From Peterkaempfera griseoplana (lineage in GTDB: Bacteria; Actinomycetota; Actinomycetes; Streptomycetales; Streptomycetaceae): a DNA stretch of 47,967 nucleotides. Where the stretch lies: positions 1 through 47,967 of the forward strand of contig NZ_LIQR01000090.1 of the NCBI RefSeq assembly GCF_001418575.1, given 5' to 3'. Under the pieces are notes generated by a model. That model worked only from the letters and a program-made list of their open reading frames with translations. It made no database searches and had not been told where the DNA came from. Shown one piece after another: positions 15,311 through 23,255 of this stretch. Each line of letters opens with the position of its first letter. Position 1 is the first letter of the stretch. The translations under genes were made by a program, and so were the position numbers.

Positions 15311-15343
15311 ATGAAGGTCTGGACCAATATCGCAAGCCGCTGA
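15311..15343 (+). CDS. 10-codon leader-type ORF with perfect Shine-Dalgarno
   Basis: Reads MKVWTNIASR then TGA. GGAGGTGA (15299-15306), complementary to the 16S 3' end over 8 nt, stands four bases before the ATG. TACGAC (15256-15261) and TACTGT (15279-15284), spacer 17, form a plausible promoter. There is no downstream plus-strand gene to control: the next gene, bldC, is on the other strand. It could be a small protein, the start of a regulatory transcript, or chance. Coding evidence is only the translation signals. Confidence 0.3.
   Translation: MKVWTNIASR
15313..15328. promoter_or_regulatory. DasR-like palindrome
   Basis: The 16-mer has 12 matches to the DasR response element consensus ACTGGTCTAGACCAAT as I remember it, centred on GGTCTGGACC. 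It lies inside the 10-codon ORF rather than in a promoter, which lowers its likelihood. Confidence 0.2.
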
Positions 15344-15621
15344 ACCGCGCAAGAGGCCCGTCGATGTGACAGGTGTCACTGAAGTTCCGCTGAGACGGGT
15401 GTCTGCGGGGCCTCCCCGGAGGACCCTCGATTTAACATATGAAATTGCACAGCGGATCCGGGCGCACCGACCGGATATGCAGAGAGGCCGCATCGGACCC
15501 GGCGGAGTCCGATACGACCTCTTGAGCGGTACTGCTGGGGACCCTGAGCTCCCGGTCCCGGAGGTGGACGCTTCGCTGGCGTACACCCGCCGGAGACCCT
15601 GGAAGGGCCGCCGTCGAGGCG

Positions 15622-15828
15622 TCAGGCCTCGCTGCGCTGCTGCGGGATCCCCGCAAGCAGGGCGCGAACCTCCGCCTCTCGATAGCGGCGGTGCCCGCCG
15701 AGCGTGCGAATCGACGTCAGCTTGCCTGCCTTGGCCCAGCGCGTGACCGTCTTGGGGTCCACGCGGAACATGGTGGCGACCTCAGCCGGCGTCAGCAGCG
15801 GCTCGGCGTCAGGGGTGCGAGCGGTCAT
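15622..15828 (-). CDS. bldC: Developmental transcriptional regulator BldC
   Basis: 68 aa, ATG at 15828 with AGGAGG six nt upstream. It is a single MerR-type winged helix (LLTPAEVATMFRVDPKTVTRWAKAGKLTS, recognition helix and wing LGGHRRYREAEV) without an effector domain. Length and sequence agree with the S. coelicolor protein as I know it. BldC binds head-to-tail on AT-rich direct repeats and delays sporulation and antibiotic onset by holding the vegetative programme. The stop is followed by GC-rich non-coding DNA. A small hairpin lies directly before the ribosome site. Confidence 0.98.
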   Translation of the reverse strand: MTARTPDAEPLLTPAEVATMFRVDPKTVTRWAKAGKLTSIRTLGGHRRYREAEVRALLAGIPQQRSEA

Positions 15829-16329
15829 GAGCGGCCTCCTCGGGAGAACCGAACCAACACGGTTCTTTCCTTCAAATTCTGCACCTTGACCCGCGATGCC
15901 CGAAATGGCATACACGGGCCGAGTCGGTAATAGGACGAACGGCTTGTCCTCGGGACTACAACTACACCATCCGTCCAGCCCGGTCGGCCAAACCGCCGGA
16001 ATTGGCACCTCAGGGGGCCAAGGTCGACGGATCGCGATGGACCATGCCATAGCGGACAGTCACCCGGGAGTGACGATCGGTCATGGCACAGGCAGACGGA
16101 CAGCCTGCCGCAAAGACCACATCCTCCCGTGGATCCACCCAAAAGTGGGCACACCCGCAGACAGCTGGTCTGGTTGTCCTATTTTGACACATAGGGACTA
16201 CTTGGCGTCAACGGTGAGTAGCATCACGTTCCGCCGATACGCAGGATGCCACGCATGTCCGACGAGTCCCCCGTTCGGGCATGGCGCAATACGGCGTTGG
16301 CGGAAAGCCGCCACCCGCTCCGACCAGGC
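15829..16329 (-). other. bldC upstream region
   Basis: 500 bp between bldC and the next minus-strand gene, with no credible ORF. It is less GC-rich than its surroundings, which fits a regulated developmental promoter and an AT-preferring DNA-binding protein. TTGACA-like and TATTAC-like elements are present but I cannot assign a transcription start with confidence. Confidence 0.5.
15845..15866 (-). promoter_or_regulatory. Hairpin next to the bldC ribosome site
   Basis: On the bldC mRNA AGAACCG and CGGTTCT form a 7-bp stem with an 8-nt loop. It ends about four bases before AGGAGG, close enough to influence ribosome access or mRNA stability. Confidence 0.35.
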
Positions 16330-17250
16330 TCAGTTCGCGTACAGCAGTTCCTGTACCAGGCGCCACCGCTCGGTCACCGTCCGATACGCCTGCCCGGCCC
16401 GGTCGCCGTCCCCTGCCCGCAGCGCCGCGATCCCCTCGGCCACCTCGGCCGCCGAGCGGTCGTCCGCCAGCCGCGCCTCCGGGATCGCGTGCACCAGGCC
16501 GCCGTAGTCCAGCTCCACCAGCGACCTCGGGTGGAACTCCTCCAGCCAGCGGCCCACCTGCTCCACCCCGGAGACCAGCGGCCCCTCATCCAGGTTCTCC
16601 CGCAGCACCCGGTAGCCGCGGGCCAGCCGCCGCCGGGCCTGCGCCATGGGCGTCAGATAGAAGAGCGAGGCCGGAGCCGCCGGGCGCCCGCCGCCGCCGT
16701 CGCCCTCCCCGGCGGGCAGCGCGGGCAGCGACGGCGAGAAGTGGCGCTCCTCCTCGGAGAAGAGCAGGAACCAGCGCACCGGCACATGCCAGGTACGGGT
16801 GAGGATCCACGGCCGGGTGTCCGGGTGGTCGCCCCGCCAGCGGTTCCAGTCCGCCTCGGCCTGCTCCCGCACCGCGGGCGGCAGCACCGCGTCCAGCAGC
16901 GGCGCCGGGAGCTCCTCCTTGAGTTCCTCCAGCGCCAGCCAGCTGCGCAGCCGGATCCGTGAGGGGCAGATGTAGACGACGCCGTCCGCGACCCGCACCA
17001 GGGCGTCCCGGCTCTCCCGCTCGGGCAGCGCCTTGGGGGTCACCGTGACCAGCTCCGCCAGGCTGCGCCGGCGCTCGGCCAGCGCCGAGGGGGCGGCCCC
17101 GGGCGACCCGTCGGCGGGCCCGTGCTCCACCGCATACGTCTGCCACTGGGCCCTCTCCGGCTCCGGGAAGGCGGCCAGCGGCTCGTACACGCGCAAGTAG
17201 GCGGCATACGGCGGGAGTACCGAGGTGCGCACGGCGGTCACGCTAGGCAT
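16330..17250 (-). CDS. Conserved hypothetical protein next to valine dehydrogenase
   Basis: 306 aa from the ATG at 17250; downstream in-frame GTG codons ([13 protein letters not shown]) are possible alternatives since no ribosome site stands out. It is soluble, without signal peptide or membrane segments. Recognisable blocks are [24 protein letters not shown] at the N-terminus, [20 protein letters not shown] in the middle and [29 protein letters not shown] followed by [13 protein letters not shown] near the C-terminus. I recognise it as the conserved actinobacterial protein encoded between bldC and vdh, but no function is established. It runs divergently from vdh, with starts 220 bp apart. 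Confidence 0.8.
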   Translation of the reverse strand: MPSVTAVRTSVLPPYAAYLRVYEPLAAFPEPERAQWQTYAVEHGPADGSPGAAPSALAERRRSLAELVTVTPKALPERESRDALVRVADGVVYICPSRIRLRSWLALEELKEELPAPLLDAVLPPAVREQAEADWNRWRGDHPDTRPWILTRTWHVPVRWFLLFSEEERHFSPSLPALPAGEGDGGGGRPAAPASLFYLTPMAQARRRLARGYRVLRENLDEGPLVSGVEQVGRWLEEFHPRSLVELDYGGLVHAIPEARLADDRSAAEVAEGIAALRAGDGDRAGQAYRTVTERWRLVQELLYAN

Positions 17251-17469
17251 CGTCGCACGCGGCGCGCGGGGCCGGGGGTGCTTTGGGAGGCTCCCCGGCG
17301 GGACGGGCGCCGAGGCACCGGAGCGCACCGGGCCGTGGCCCGGGACCGCTTCGGCAACCACCAGGGTGACATCCAGCCCGCCGCATACCCGCGCCCGAGC
17401 GCAAGGACCTACGCTTCGGTCAGGAGCCCGCACCCACAGCAGCGGGCCGTACACACGGGAGTCACCACA

Positions 17470-18624
17470 GTGACCGACGTACACACCGAGTCAGCCCCGC
17501 CCACCCGAGCAGGGGTGCTCAGCCGCATCTTCGGAACCGAGTCCGAGGGAGCGCCCGGAGACGGGCACGAGCAGATCGTCCTGTGCCACGACCGGCACTC
17601 CGGCCTCAAGGCCGTCATCGCCATCCACTCCACCGCCCTGGGCCCCGCGCTCGGCGGAACGCGCTTCTACCCGTACGCCTCCGAGGAGGAGGCCGTGCAG
17701 GACGCGCTCAACCTCTCGCGCGGCATGTCGTACAAGAACGCGCTTGCAGGCCTGGACCACGGCGGCGGCAAGGCCGTGATCATCGGCGACCCCGCCGAGG
17801 TCAAGACGGAGGCGCTGCTGCGCGCCTACGGCCGCTTCGTGCAGTCGCTGCGCGGTCGCTACATCACCGCCTGCGACGTCGGCACCTATGTCGCCGACAT
17901 GGACGTGATCGCCCGGGAGTGCGACTGGGTCACCGGCCGCTCCCCGGAGCACGGGGGCGCCGGGGACTCCTCGGTGCTCACCGCCTACGGCGTCTTCCAG
18001 GGCATGCGTGCCAGCGCGCAGCACCGCTGGGGCTCCCCCTCGCTGACCGGCCGCCGGGTCGGGGTCGCCGGCGTCGGCAAGGTCGGCCACCACCTGGTGC
18101 GGCACCTGGTGGAGGACGGCGCGACGGTACTGGTCACCGACATCGACCAGGCCTCACTGGCCCGGGTCCGCGCCGAGCACCCCCAGGTGCACGTGGTCGC
18201 GGACGTGGAGGCGCTCATCCGGGCCGACCTCGACGTGTACGCGCCCTGCGCCCTCGGCGGGGCCCTCAACGACGCCAGCGTCCCCGTCCTCACCGCCTCG
18301 GTGGTCTGCGGCGCGGCCAACAACCAGCTCGCCCATCCGGGTGTGGAGAAGGACCTCGCCGACCGGGGCATCCTCTACGCGCCGGACTACGTGGTGAACG
18401 CCGGCGGGGTGATCCAGGTCGCCGACGAGATCGACGGGTTCTCCTTCGAGCGGGCCCGTACCAAGGCCGCCCGGATCTACGACACCACCCTGGAGATCTT
18501 CGCGCTGGCGACCTCGGACGGCGTTCCCCCGGCGGTGGCCGCGGACCGGCTCGCCGAGCGCCGGATGTCGGAGGTCGGCCGGCTGCGCACCATCCTGCTG
18601 CCGGACGGACGCACCCGCCGATAG
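17470..18624 (+). CDS. vdh: Leu/Val/Phe dehydrogenase (valine dehydrogenase)
   Basis: 384 aa from the GTG at 17470 with GGGAG eight nt upstream. It oxidatively deaminates branched-chain amino acids using NAD+, feeding acyl-CoA precursors for fatty acids and polyketides. The catalytic-Lys segment [22 protein letters not shown] and the [17 protein letters not shown] block belong to the Glu/Leu/Phe/Val dehydrogenase N-domain (about 30-165). The NAD-binding Rossmann motif [16 protein letters not shown] starts near 197. The N-terminus is about 20 residues longer than the S. coelicolor enzyme as I recall it, with an extra Pro/Ala-rich stretch. A strong hairpin follows the gene. Confidence 0.95.
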   Translation: MTDVHTESAPPTRAGVLSRIFGTESEGAPGDGHEQIVLCHDRHSGLKAVIAIHSTALGPALGGTRFYPYASEEEAVQDALNLSRGMSYKNALAGLDHGGGKAVIIGDPAEVKTEALLRAYGRFVQSLRGRYITACDVGTYVADMDVIARECDWVTGRSPEHGGAGDSSVLTAYGVFQGMRASAQHRWGSPSLTGRRVGVAGVGKVGHHLVRHLVEDGATVLVTDIDQASLARVRAEHPQVHVVADVEALIRADLDVYAPCALGGALNDASVPVLTASVVCGAANNQLAHPGVEKDLADRGILYAPDYVVNAGGVIQVADEIDGFSFERARTKAARIYDTTLEIFALATSDGVPPAVAADRLAERRMSEVGRLRTILLPDGRTRR

Positions 18625-19038
18625 CCCTTCCGCCGCCGTCGGCGGTGTGAGATCGGTCACCGGTGCGGCGCCTCCCGGGGCGCCGCACCGGTGACCGTCG
18701 TGCGTCCCCGGGCGCCAAAGAAGAACCGGATTCTCAGTCGATGGCTCCGTACGGGGGATGCAAGGCCCTCTGGCGGGGGATAATCAGTGTCCGGAGGGCC
18801 GCCGGACGGCTCCTCCGACACCTGCGCGGCGGCTGTCGGCTACCCTCGTGACCAGGAACGACGCGGCCGCGAAGCGCGGTAGAGTGCGCCACGTCGCACG
18901 GGCGACGTACCGCCCGGCGACGGAAGCAGGTACCGTTGTTGCTCTAAGGAGCGGTCCTCTCGGTTGGAGAGGCCGTTGCCGAACATGAACGCGTGTCAGA
19001 CTCGGGGCCGTGTGCCCCGTCGTTGAGGGGGTCGACCC
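18625..19038 (+). other. vdh / DUF3073 intergenic region
   Basis: 414 bp without a gene. The first 75 bp hold the vdh terminator. The rest should contain the DUF3073 promoter and leader. TACCGT near 18931 is a possible -10. CCTCTC (18956-18961) and GAGAGG (18967-18972) form a small leader stem about 70 nt before the start codon. I do not recognise a known riboswitch class here. Confidence 0.45.
18654..18697 (+). terminator. Terminator after vdh
   Basis: Perfect 19-bp stem: left arm 18654-18672, right arm 18679-18697, with a 6-nt loop. A smaller hairpin (CGCCGCC/GGCGG) precedes it near 18631. Confidence 0.8.
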
Positions 19039-19284
19039 ATGGGGCGCGGCCGGGCCAAGGCCAAGCAGACGAAGGTCGCCCGCCAGCTGAAGTACAACAG
19101 CGGCGGCTTCGACGCTTCCCGTCTGTCCCAGGAGCTGGGCGTACCGTCGAACGAGCCGGTGCCGGTCAACGGCGAGCCGTTCGAGGACGATGACGACGAG
19201 GACGACCCTTACGCGGCGTATGCGGACTACTACGCCGACGAGGACGACGGCGAGGACGAGTCCCGTTCCCGCCGGGGCGCCTAG
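19039..19284 (+). CDS. DUF3073 domain protein
   Basis: 81 aa, ATG at 19039 with GAGGGGG upstream. It begins MGRGRAKAKQTKVARQLKYNSGGFD, the signature of DUF3073, a small actinobacterial protein. The basic N-terminus (eight Lys/Arg in the first 20 residues) is followed by a very acidic tail rich in Asp, Glu and Tyr (EDDDDEDDPYAAYADYYADEDDGEDE). This bipolar charge suggests interaction with nucleic acid or ribosome together with a basic partner, but the role is unknown. It is convergent with purM; a shared hairpin lies between them. Confidence 0.9.
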   Translation: MGRGRAKAKQTKVARQLKYNSGGFDASRLSQELGVPSNEPVPVNGEPFEDDDDEDDPYAAYADYYADEDDGEDESRSRRGA

Positions 19285-19302
19285 CCTCCTCGTCACCGCC
19301 TC

Positions 19303-19339
19303 AGGACCGGACCGGGATCTCACACCCCGGTCCGGACCT
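19303..19339. terminator. Bidirectional terminator DUF3073 / purM
   Basis: 10-bp stem CCGGACCGGG (19307-19316) and CCCGGTCCGG (19326-19335), extended after one A-A mismatch by three pairs, followed by TT. Serves both convergent genes. Confidence 0.7.
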
Positions 19340-19356
19340 TGGCGTCTGCGGGCGGC

Positions 19357-20451
19357 TCAGCCCGCCGTGGGATAGGCGTTGTAGAGCGTCGCCCCGGCCT
19401 GGTGCTCGGCGGCGCGGTCCACCACGTCGCCCAGCAGCCATGCCTCCACATCGCGGTCGGCCAGCACCGAGAGCACCACGTCGACCGACTCCGGCGGGAC
19501 CACGGCGACCATTCCGACACCCATGTTGAGGGTCTTCTCGACCTCCGGCAGGGCCACCTTGCCCACCTCGGCGACGGTCTGGAAGACCGGCAGTGGGGTC
19601 CAGGTGCCGCGGTCCAGCCGGGCGTGCAGGTGGTCCGGGATCACCCGGGCCAGGTTGGCGGCCAGGCCACCGCCGGTGACGTGCGAGAAGGCGTGGATCT
19701 CGGCGGAGCGGGCAAGTGCCAGGCAGTCCAGTGAGTAGATCCGGGTGGGCTCCAGCAGCTCCTCGCCCAGGGTGCGGCCGAACTCCGGCACCTCCCGGTC
19801 GAGCTGCCAGCCGGCCCGCTCCAGCAGGACGTGACGCACCAGCGAGTAGCCGTTGGAGTGCAGCCCGGAGGCGGCCATGGCGATCACCACGTCGCCGGCC
19901 CTGACCCGGTCGGCGCCCAGCAGTGCGTCCGCCTCCACCACCCCGGTGCCGGCCCCGGCCACGTCGTACTCGTCCGGCGACAGCAGCCCCGGGTGCTCGG
20001 CGGTCTCCCCGCCGACCAGCGCGCAGCCGGCCAGCACACAGCCCTCGGCGATGCCCTTGACGATGGCCGCGATGCGCTCGGGGTGGACCTTGCCGGTGGC
20101 GATGTAGTCGGTCATGAAGAGCGGCTCGGCGCCGCAGACCACCAGGTCGTCCACCACCATGCCGACCAGGTCGCGACCGATGGTGTCGTGACGGTCCATG
20201 GCCTGGGCGATGGCCACCTTGGTGCCCACGCCGTCGGTGGAGGTCGCCAGCATCGGCCGCTGGTACCGCTTGAGGGCCGAGGCGTCGAAGAGCCCGGCGA
20301 AGCCGCCGATGGAGCCGACCACCTCGGGTCGGGTGGCCTTTCCGACCCACTGCTTCATCAGCTCGACGGCGCGGTCGCCGGCCTCGATGTCGACGCCTGC
20401 CGCCGCGTAGGTGGCGCCCTGGGCGGTCGCGGAGGAGGTCTGTTCGGTCAC
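19357..20451 (-). CDS. purM: Phosphoribosylformylglycinamidine cyclo-ligase (AIR synthetase)
   Basis: 364 aa, ATG at 20451. It converts FGAM to AIR with ATP, step 5 of purine synthesis. N-terminal YAAAGVDIEAGDRAVELMK and GFAGLFD, then ATSTDGVGTKVAIAQAM (ATP/substrate loop), MVVDDLVVCGAEPLFMTDYIATGK and LVGGETAEHPG are diagnostic of the PurM/ThiL/SelD superfamily. ITGGGLAANLARV (here VTGGG) lies in the C-terminal half. It lies downstream of purF on the same strand, 93 bp apart, with a hairpin in the gap. Confidence 0.97.
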   Translation of the reverse strand: MTEQTSSATAQGATYAAAGVDIEAGDRAVELMKQWVGKATRPEVVGSIGGFAGLFDASALKRYQRPMLATSTDGVGTKVAIAQAMDRHDTIGRDLVGMVVDDLVVCGAEPLFMTDYIATGKVHPERIAAIVKGIAEGCVLAGCALVGGETAEHPGLLSPDEYDVAGAGTGVVEADALLGADRVRAGDVVIAMAASGLHSNGYSLVRHVLLERAGWQLDREVPEFGRTLGEELLEPTRIYSLDCLALARSAEIHAFSHVTGGGLAANLARVIPDHLHARLDRGTWTPLPVFQTVAEVGKVALPEVEKTLNMGVGMVAVVPPESVDVVLSVLADRDVEAWLLGDVVDRAAEHQAGATLYNAYPTAG

Positions 20452-20506
20452 GGGAGCGGCCCTCTCGGGTCGGGGGAGTGGTGCGTGTGCGGAATGCGGC
20501 GGCCGC

Positions 20507-20533
20507 GGGCCCGTACACGGTCGGTACGGGCCC
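20507..20533 (-). terminator. Hairpin between purF and purM
   Basis: 10-bp perfect stem GGGCCCGTAC / GTACGGGCCC with a 7-nt loop, 12 bases after the purF stop. It could terminate part of the transcripts and lower purM output, or protect the purF mRNA end. Confidence 0.55.
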
Positions 20534-20544
20534 GTCGGCGGCTG

Positions 20545-22131
20545 CTACGGGCGGCGCAGTGCGTCGGCGGCTCCGCCGCCGCCCAGCAGGGTCTGCACGC
20601 CGTCCAGATCGGTCAGCTGGGCCGCGGCCTTGCCGCGGGCGGCGGACTGCTGCCGGCCGGAGGCGATCTCGGCCTCCAGGAGGTGCTTGCCCAGCAGCTC
20701 CGGGTCGGGCAGCTCCATCGGGTACTCACCGTCGAAGCAGGCCCGGCAGAGCCGGTCCTTGGGCTGGGTGGTGGCCTCGACCATGCCCTCTATCGAGATG
20801 AAGGCCAGCGAGTCGGCCCCCAGCGACTTGCCGATCTCCTCGACCGTCAGGCCGTTGGCGATCAGCTCCGCCCGGGTGGCGAAGTCGATGCCGAAGAAGC
20901 AGGGCCACTTGATCGGCGGCGACGAGATCCGGATGTGGACCTCGGCGGCACCGGCCTCGCGGAGCATCCGCACCAGGGCCCGCTGGGTGTTGCCGCGGAC
21001 GATGGAGTCGTCCACGACCACCAGCCGCTTCCCGGCGATGACCTCCTTGAGCGGGTTGAGCTTCAGGCGGATGCCCAGCTGCCGGATGGTCTGGCTGGGC
21101 TGGATGAAGGTGCGGCCCACATAGGCGTTCTTCACCAGGCCGGAGCCGTAGGGGATGCCGCTGGCCTCGGCGTAGCCGATGGCGGCGGGGGTGCCGGACT
21201 CCGGCGTCGCTATCACCATGTCCGCCTCGGCCGGGGCCTCGGCGGCCAGCCTGCGGCCCATCTCCACCCGGGAGAGGTGCACATTGCGGCCGGCGATGGT
21301 GGTGTCCGGGCGGGCCAGGTAGACGTACTCGAAGACGCAGCCCTTGGGCCTGGCCTCGGCGAAGCGGGACGCCCGCATGCCGTTCTCGTCCACCGCGATC
21401 AGCTCGCCGGGCTCCACCTCACGGATGTAGCTGGCGCCGACGATGTCCAGGGCGGCGGTCTCCGAGGCGACCACCCAGCCGCGCTCCAGCCGGCCCAGCA
21501 CCAGCGGGCGGATGCCCTGCGGGTCGCGGGCGGCGTAGAGGGTGTGCTCGTCCATGAAGACCAGCGAGAAGGCGCCCTTGACGGACGGGAGCACCCGGCG
21601 GGCCGTCTCCTCGATGGAGAGGTCCGGATGCCCGGCCAGCAGCGCCGTCACCAGGTCGGTGTCATTGGTGGCCGCGCTGCGCCCGGAGCGCGAGACATGC
21701 TCCTCGCCGGGCAGCTCGGCGACCATCCGGGCAAGCTCGGCGGTGTTCACCAGGTTGCCGTTGTGGCCGAGGGCCAGGGAGCCGCTCGCGGTCGCCCGGA
21801 AGGTCGGCTGCGCGTTCTCCCACACCGACGAACCGGTGGTGGAGTAGCGGGCGTGACCCACGGCGATATGGCCGTTGAGGGAACCGAGGGAGGTCTCGTC
21901 GAAGACCTGGGACACAAGTCCCATGTCCTTGAAGACCAGGATCTGGGAGCCGTTGCTCACTGCGATGCCCGCGGACTCCTGTCCGCGGTGCTGCAAGGCA
22001 TACAGCCCGAAGTAGGTGAGTTTGGCGACCTCCTCGCCCGGGGCCCAGACTCCGAAGACGCCGCAGGCGTCTTGGGGGCCCTTCTCGCCGGGAAGAAGAT
22101 CGTGGTTGAGTCGTCCGTCACCACGTGGCAC
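20545..22131 (-). CDS. purF: Amidophosphoribosyltransferase
   Basis: 528 aa from a GTG at 22131 (reads MPRGDGRLNHDLLPGEK). First committed step of purine synthesis: PRPP plus glutamine to phosphoribosylamine. The catalytic Cys is residue 23 in DACGVFG, so the first 22 residues are a propeptide to be removed. The N-terminal Ntn glutaminase domain (about 23-255) contains LQHRGQESAGIA and GHARYSTTG. The PRTase domain carries VVVDDSIVRGNT (PRPP loop). Cys residues in WPCFFGIDFAT and DRLCRACFDGEYP mark the B. subtilis-type enzyme with a structural 4Fe-4S cluster, so oxygen sensitivity may control its turnover. Confidence 0.97.
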   Translation of the reverse strand: MPRGDGRLNHDLLPGEKGPQDACGVFGVWAPGEEVAKLTYFGLYALQHRGQESAGIAVSNGSQILVFKDMGLVSQVFDETSLGSLNGHIAVGHARYSTTGSSVWENAQPTFRATASGSLALGHNGNLVNTAELARMVAELPGEEHVSRSGRSAATNDTDLVTALLAGHPDLSIEETARRVLPSVKGAFSLVFMDEHTLYAARDPQGIRPLVLGRLERGWVVASETAALDIVGASYIREVEPGELIAVDENGMRASRFAEARPKGCVFEYVYLARPDTTIAGRNVHLSRVEMGRRLAAEAPAEADMVIATPESGTPAAIGYAEASGIPYGSGLVKNAYVGRTFIQPSQTIRQLGIRLKLNPLKEVIAGKRLVVVDDSIVRGNTQRALVRMLREAGAAEVHIRISSPPIKWPCFFGIDFATRAELIANGLTVEEIGKSLGADSLAFISIEGMVEATTQPKDRLCRACFDGEYPMELPDPELLGKHLLEAEIASGRQQSAARGKAAAQLTDLDGVQTLLGGGGAADALRRP

Positions 22132-22432
22132 GTCTTCGAGTCTAGGGCAGTGGGCGCGGTCCGACCGAACGGGGGACGGGCCACCTCGTCATTGACGCGC
22201 GTAGACGGCAGATCGGCGGGCCCCTCAGGGCATGACCCTGGTCACACCGGGTCGCTCTCGGGCACGGCCGTCAATCCGATCACGGGGGAACTCGCTCGTA
22301 CGAGTGGTGTCCACTCCGGCCCCTGTCCGCGGCGGCACCGGCTCGCCTACGGTGGCCTCGGACTGACCGGTGCGCAGGGTGATGGCGCACCAGGGCGCCC
22401 TGATCTCCCCGCACCACGAACGGGGAGGAATC
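22132..22432. other. Divergent region purF / 172-aa gene
   Basis: 301 bp without a gene. It contains a perfect 10-bp palindrome CTCGTACGAG (22295-22304) flanked by a further short ACTC/GAGT repeat, and TTGACG at 22192-22197. No promoter can be fixed. Confidence 0.4.
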
Positions 22433-22951
22433 ATGACGGCGACACCGTCCACAGCGGCGGCTGCCTCGACTGCGCCCGCTGCCGGAGCGCGGGCGGCATG
22501 CCGGGGAGCGGCAGCGCCACCGACCACGCCGGCACCCGACGGCGACACGGTGCACGGCCTGCGCCTGCTGGCCGTGCGGCTGCGACTGCTGGCCGAGGAG
22601 ACGGACGGCTGCGCGGTCTGCCTGCGTCGCGCCGCGGACACCCTCCACCGGCCCCACCCGGCCACCGACATCCCGCAGCGGCCGGATCCGGCCGGGGAGT
22701 TCCGACGGCGCCTGCGCCGGCGCGCCCGGGAGGCACCGGCGGCGGCCGAGCGGCTGCGGCACGCCTCCGCGGCCGCCGAGGCCTGCGCCGATCGGCTGGA
22801 GGCGGCGCTCTCCCACCGGACCGCACTCGACCGGCTCCCCCACAGGCGTCCGCCCCGGCGCCGCACCCCGGCCGCCGCGCGGCACGCCCCCGTCGGAGGG
22901 CGCCGCGCACCTGCCACGGGGTTGCACGCACCGGCCGGAGGGGTCGGATGA
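22433..22951 (+). CDS. Hypothetical protein, Ala/Arg-rich
   Basis: 172 aa; ATG at 22433 preceded by GGGGAGGAATC, a good ribosome site. Residues about 40-130 look alpha-helical (HGLRLLAVRLRLLAEETDGCAVCLRRAADTL; AAERLRHASAAAEACADRLEAAL) with a CxxC pair. The first 35 residues and the last 35 are low-complexity Ala/Pro/Arg. No family recognised. It overlaps the next gene as ATGA, which supports translation of both. GC-rich shadow frames exist on the other strand, so the coding call rests on start signals and coupling. Confidence 0.5.
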   Translation: MTATPSTAAAASTAPAAGARAACRGAAAPPTTPAPDGDTVHGLRLLAVRLRLLAEETDGCAVCLRRAADTLHRPHPATDIPQRPDPAGEFRRRLRRRAREAPAAAERLRHASAAAEACADRLEAALSHRTALDRLPHRRPPRRRTPAAARHAPVGGRRAPATGLHAPAGGVG

Positions 22952-23235
22952 GCGGCGGCAGCGGGCAGCCGGCCCCGCCCCGCGGCCGGACCGCTCTGCA
23001 GCAGGTCTGGGCCGGCGCGGCACGCTCCGTACGGGAGGTCGCCGAGCAGACGCGGCAGGCGCTTGCGGCGCCTTCACTGGGCGCTGCGGCGGCCCTCTGC
23101 CCGGCCGAGGCCGACCGGGTGAGGGAACTGCTCCGCCGAGCGCTCGACGACCGGCCTGAGGGGCTCTCCGCCCTCGCCCACGGGCTGCTGCTGGACACCG
23201 TACGGCTGGCTCGTCCCGGGGCGGTCGACCCATGA
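22948..23235 (+). CDS. Small hypothetical protein coupled to upstream gene
   Basis: 95 aa, from the ATG at 22948 that overlaps the previous stop (ATGA) to TGA at 23233-23235. The sequence (RTALQQVWAGAARSVREVAEQTRQALAAP; ALCPAEADRVRELLRRALDDRPEGLSALAHGLLLDTVRLARPG) is predicted to be largely helical and amphipathic. It has no signal peptide or transmembrane segment. Its pairing with another helical protein suggests a complex. No family recognised. The gene ends 20 bp from the convergent sterol-carrier-type gene. Confidence 0.5.
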   Translation: MSGGSGQPAPPRGRTALQQVWAGAARSVREVAEQTRQALAAPSLGAAAALCPAEADRVRELLRRALDDRPEGLSALAHGLLLDTVRLARPGAVDP

Positions 23236-23255
23236 GGGTGCGGCCCGAACCGAAG

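Larger units (their letters stand above)
15174..15621. other. Intergenic region tRNA-Asp / bldC
   Basis: 448 bp with no conventional gene. It holds a 10-codon ORF with a perfect ribosome site (listed separately), a DasR-like palindrome within that ORF, and GTGACA-GG-TGTCAC at 15366-15379. It also has a CCTCC-CC-GGAGG hairpin at 15411-15422 and an AT-rich patch (15431-15448) unlike the surrounding GC-rich DNA. The right end is the 3' flank of bldC. Confidence 0.5.

Noticed and set aside
18700-19038. Riboswitch ahead of the DUF3073 gene
   Set aside because: The long leader invites it, but I see only one small stem and no conserved core of a known class.
19831-23235. Giant plus-strand frame opposite purM and purF
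   Set aside because: Antisense shadow of purM and purF; only its last 96 codons (from 22948) are considered, as the separate small gene.
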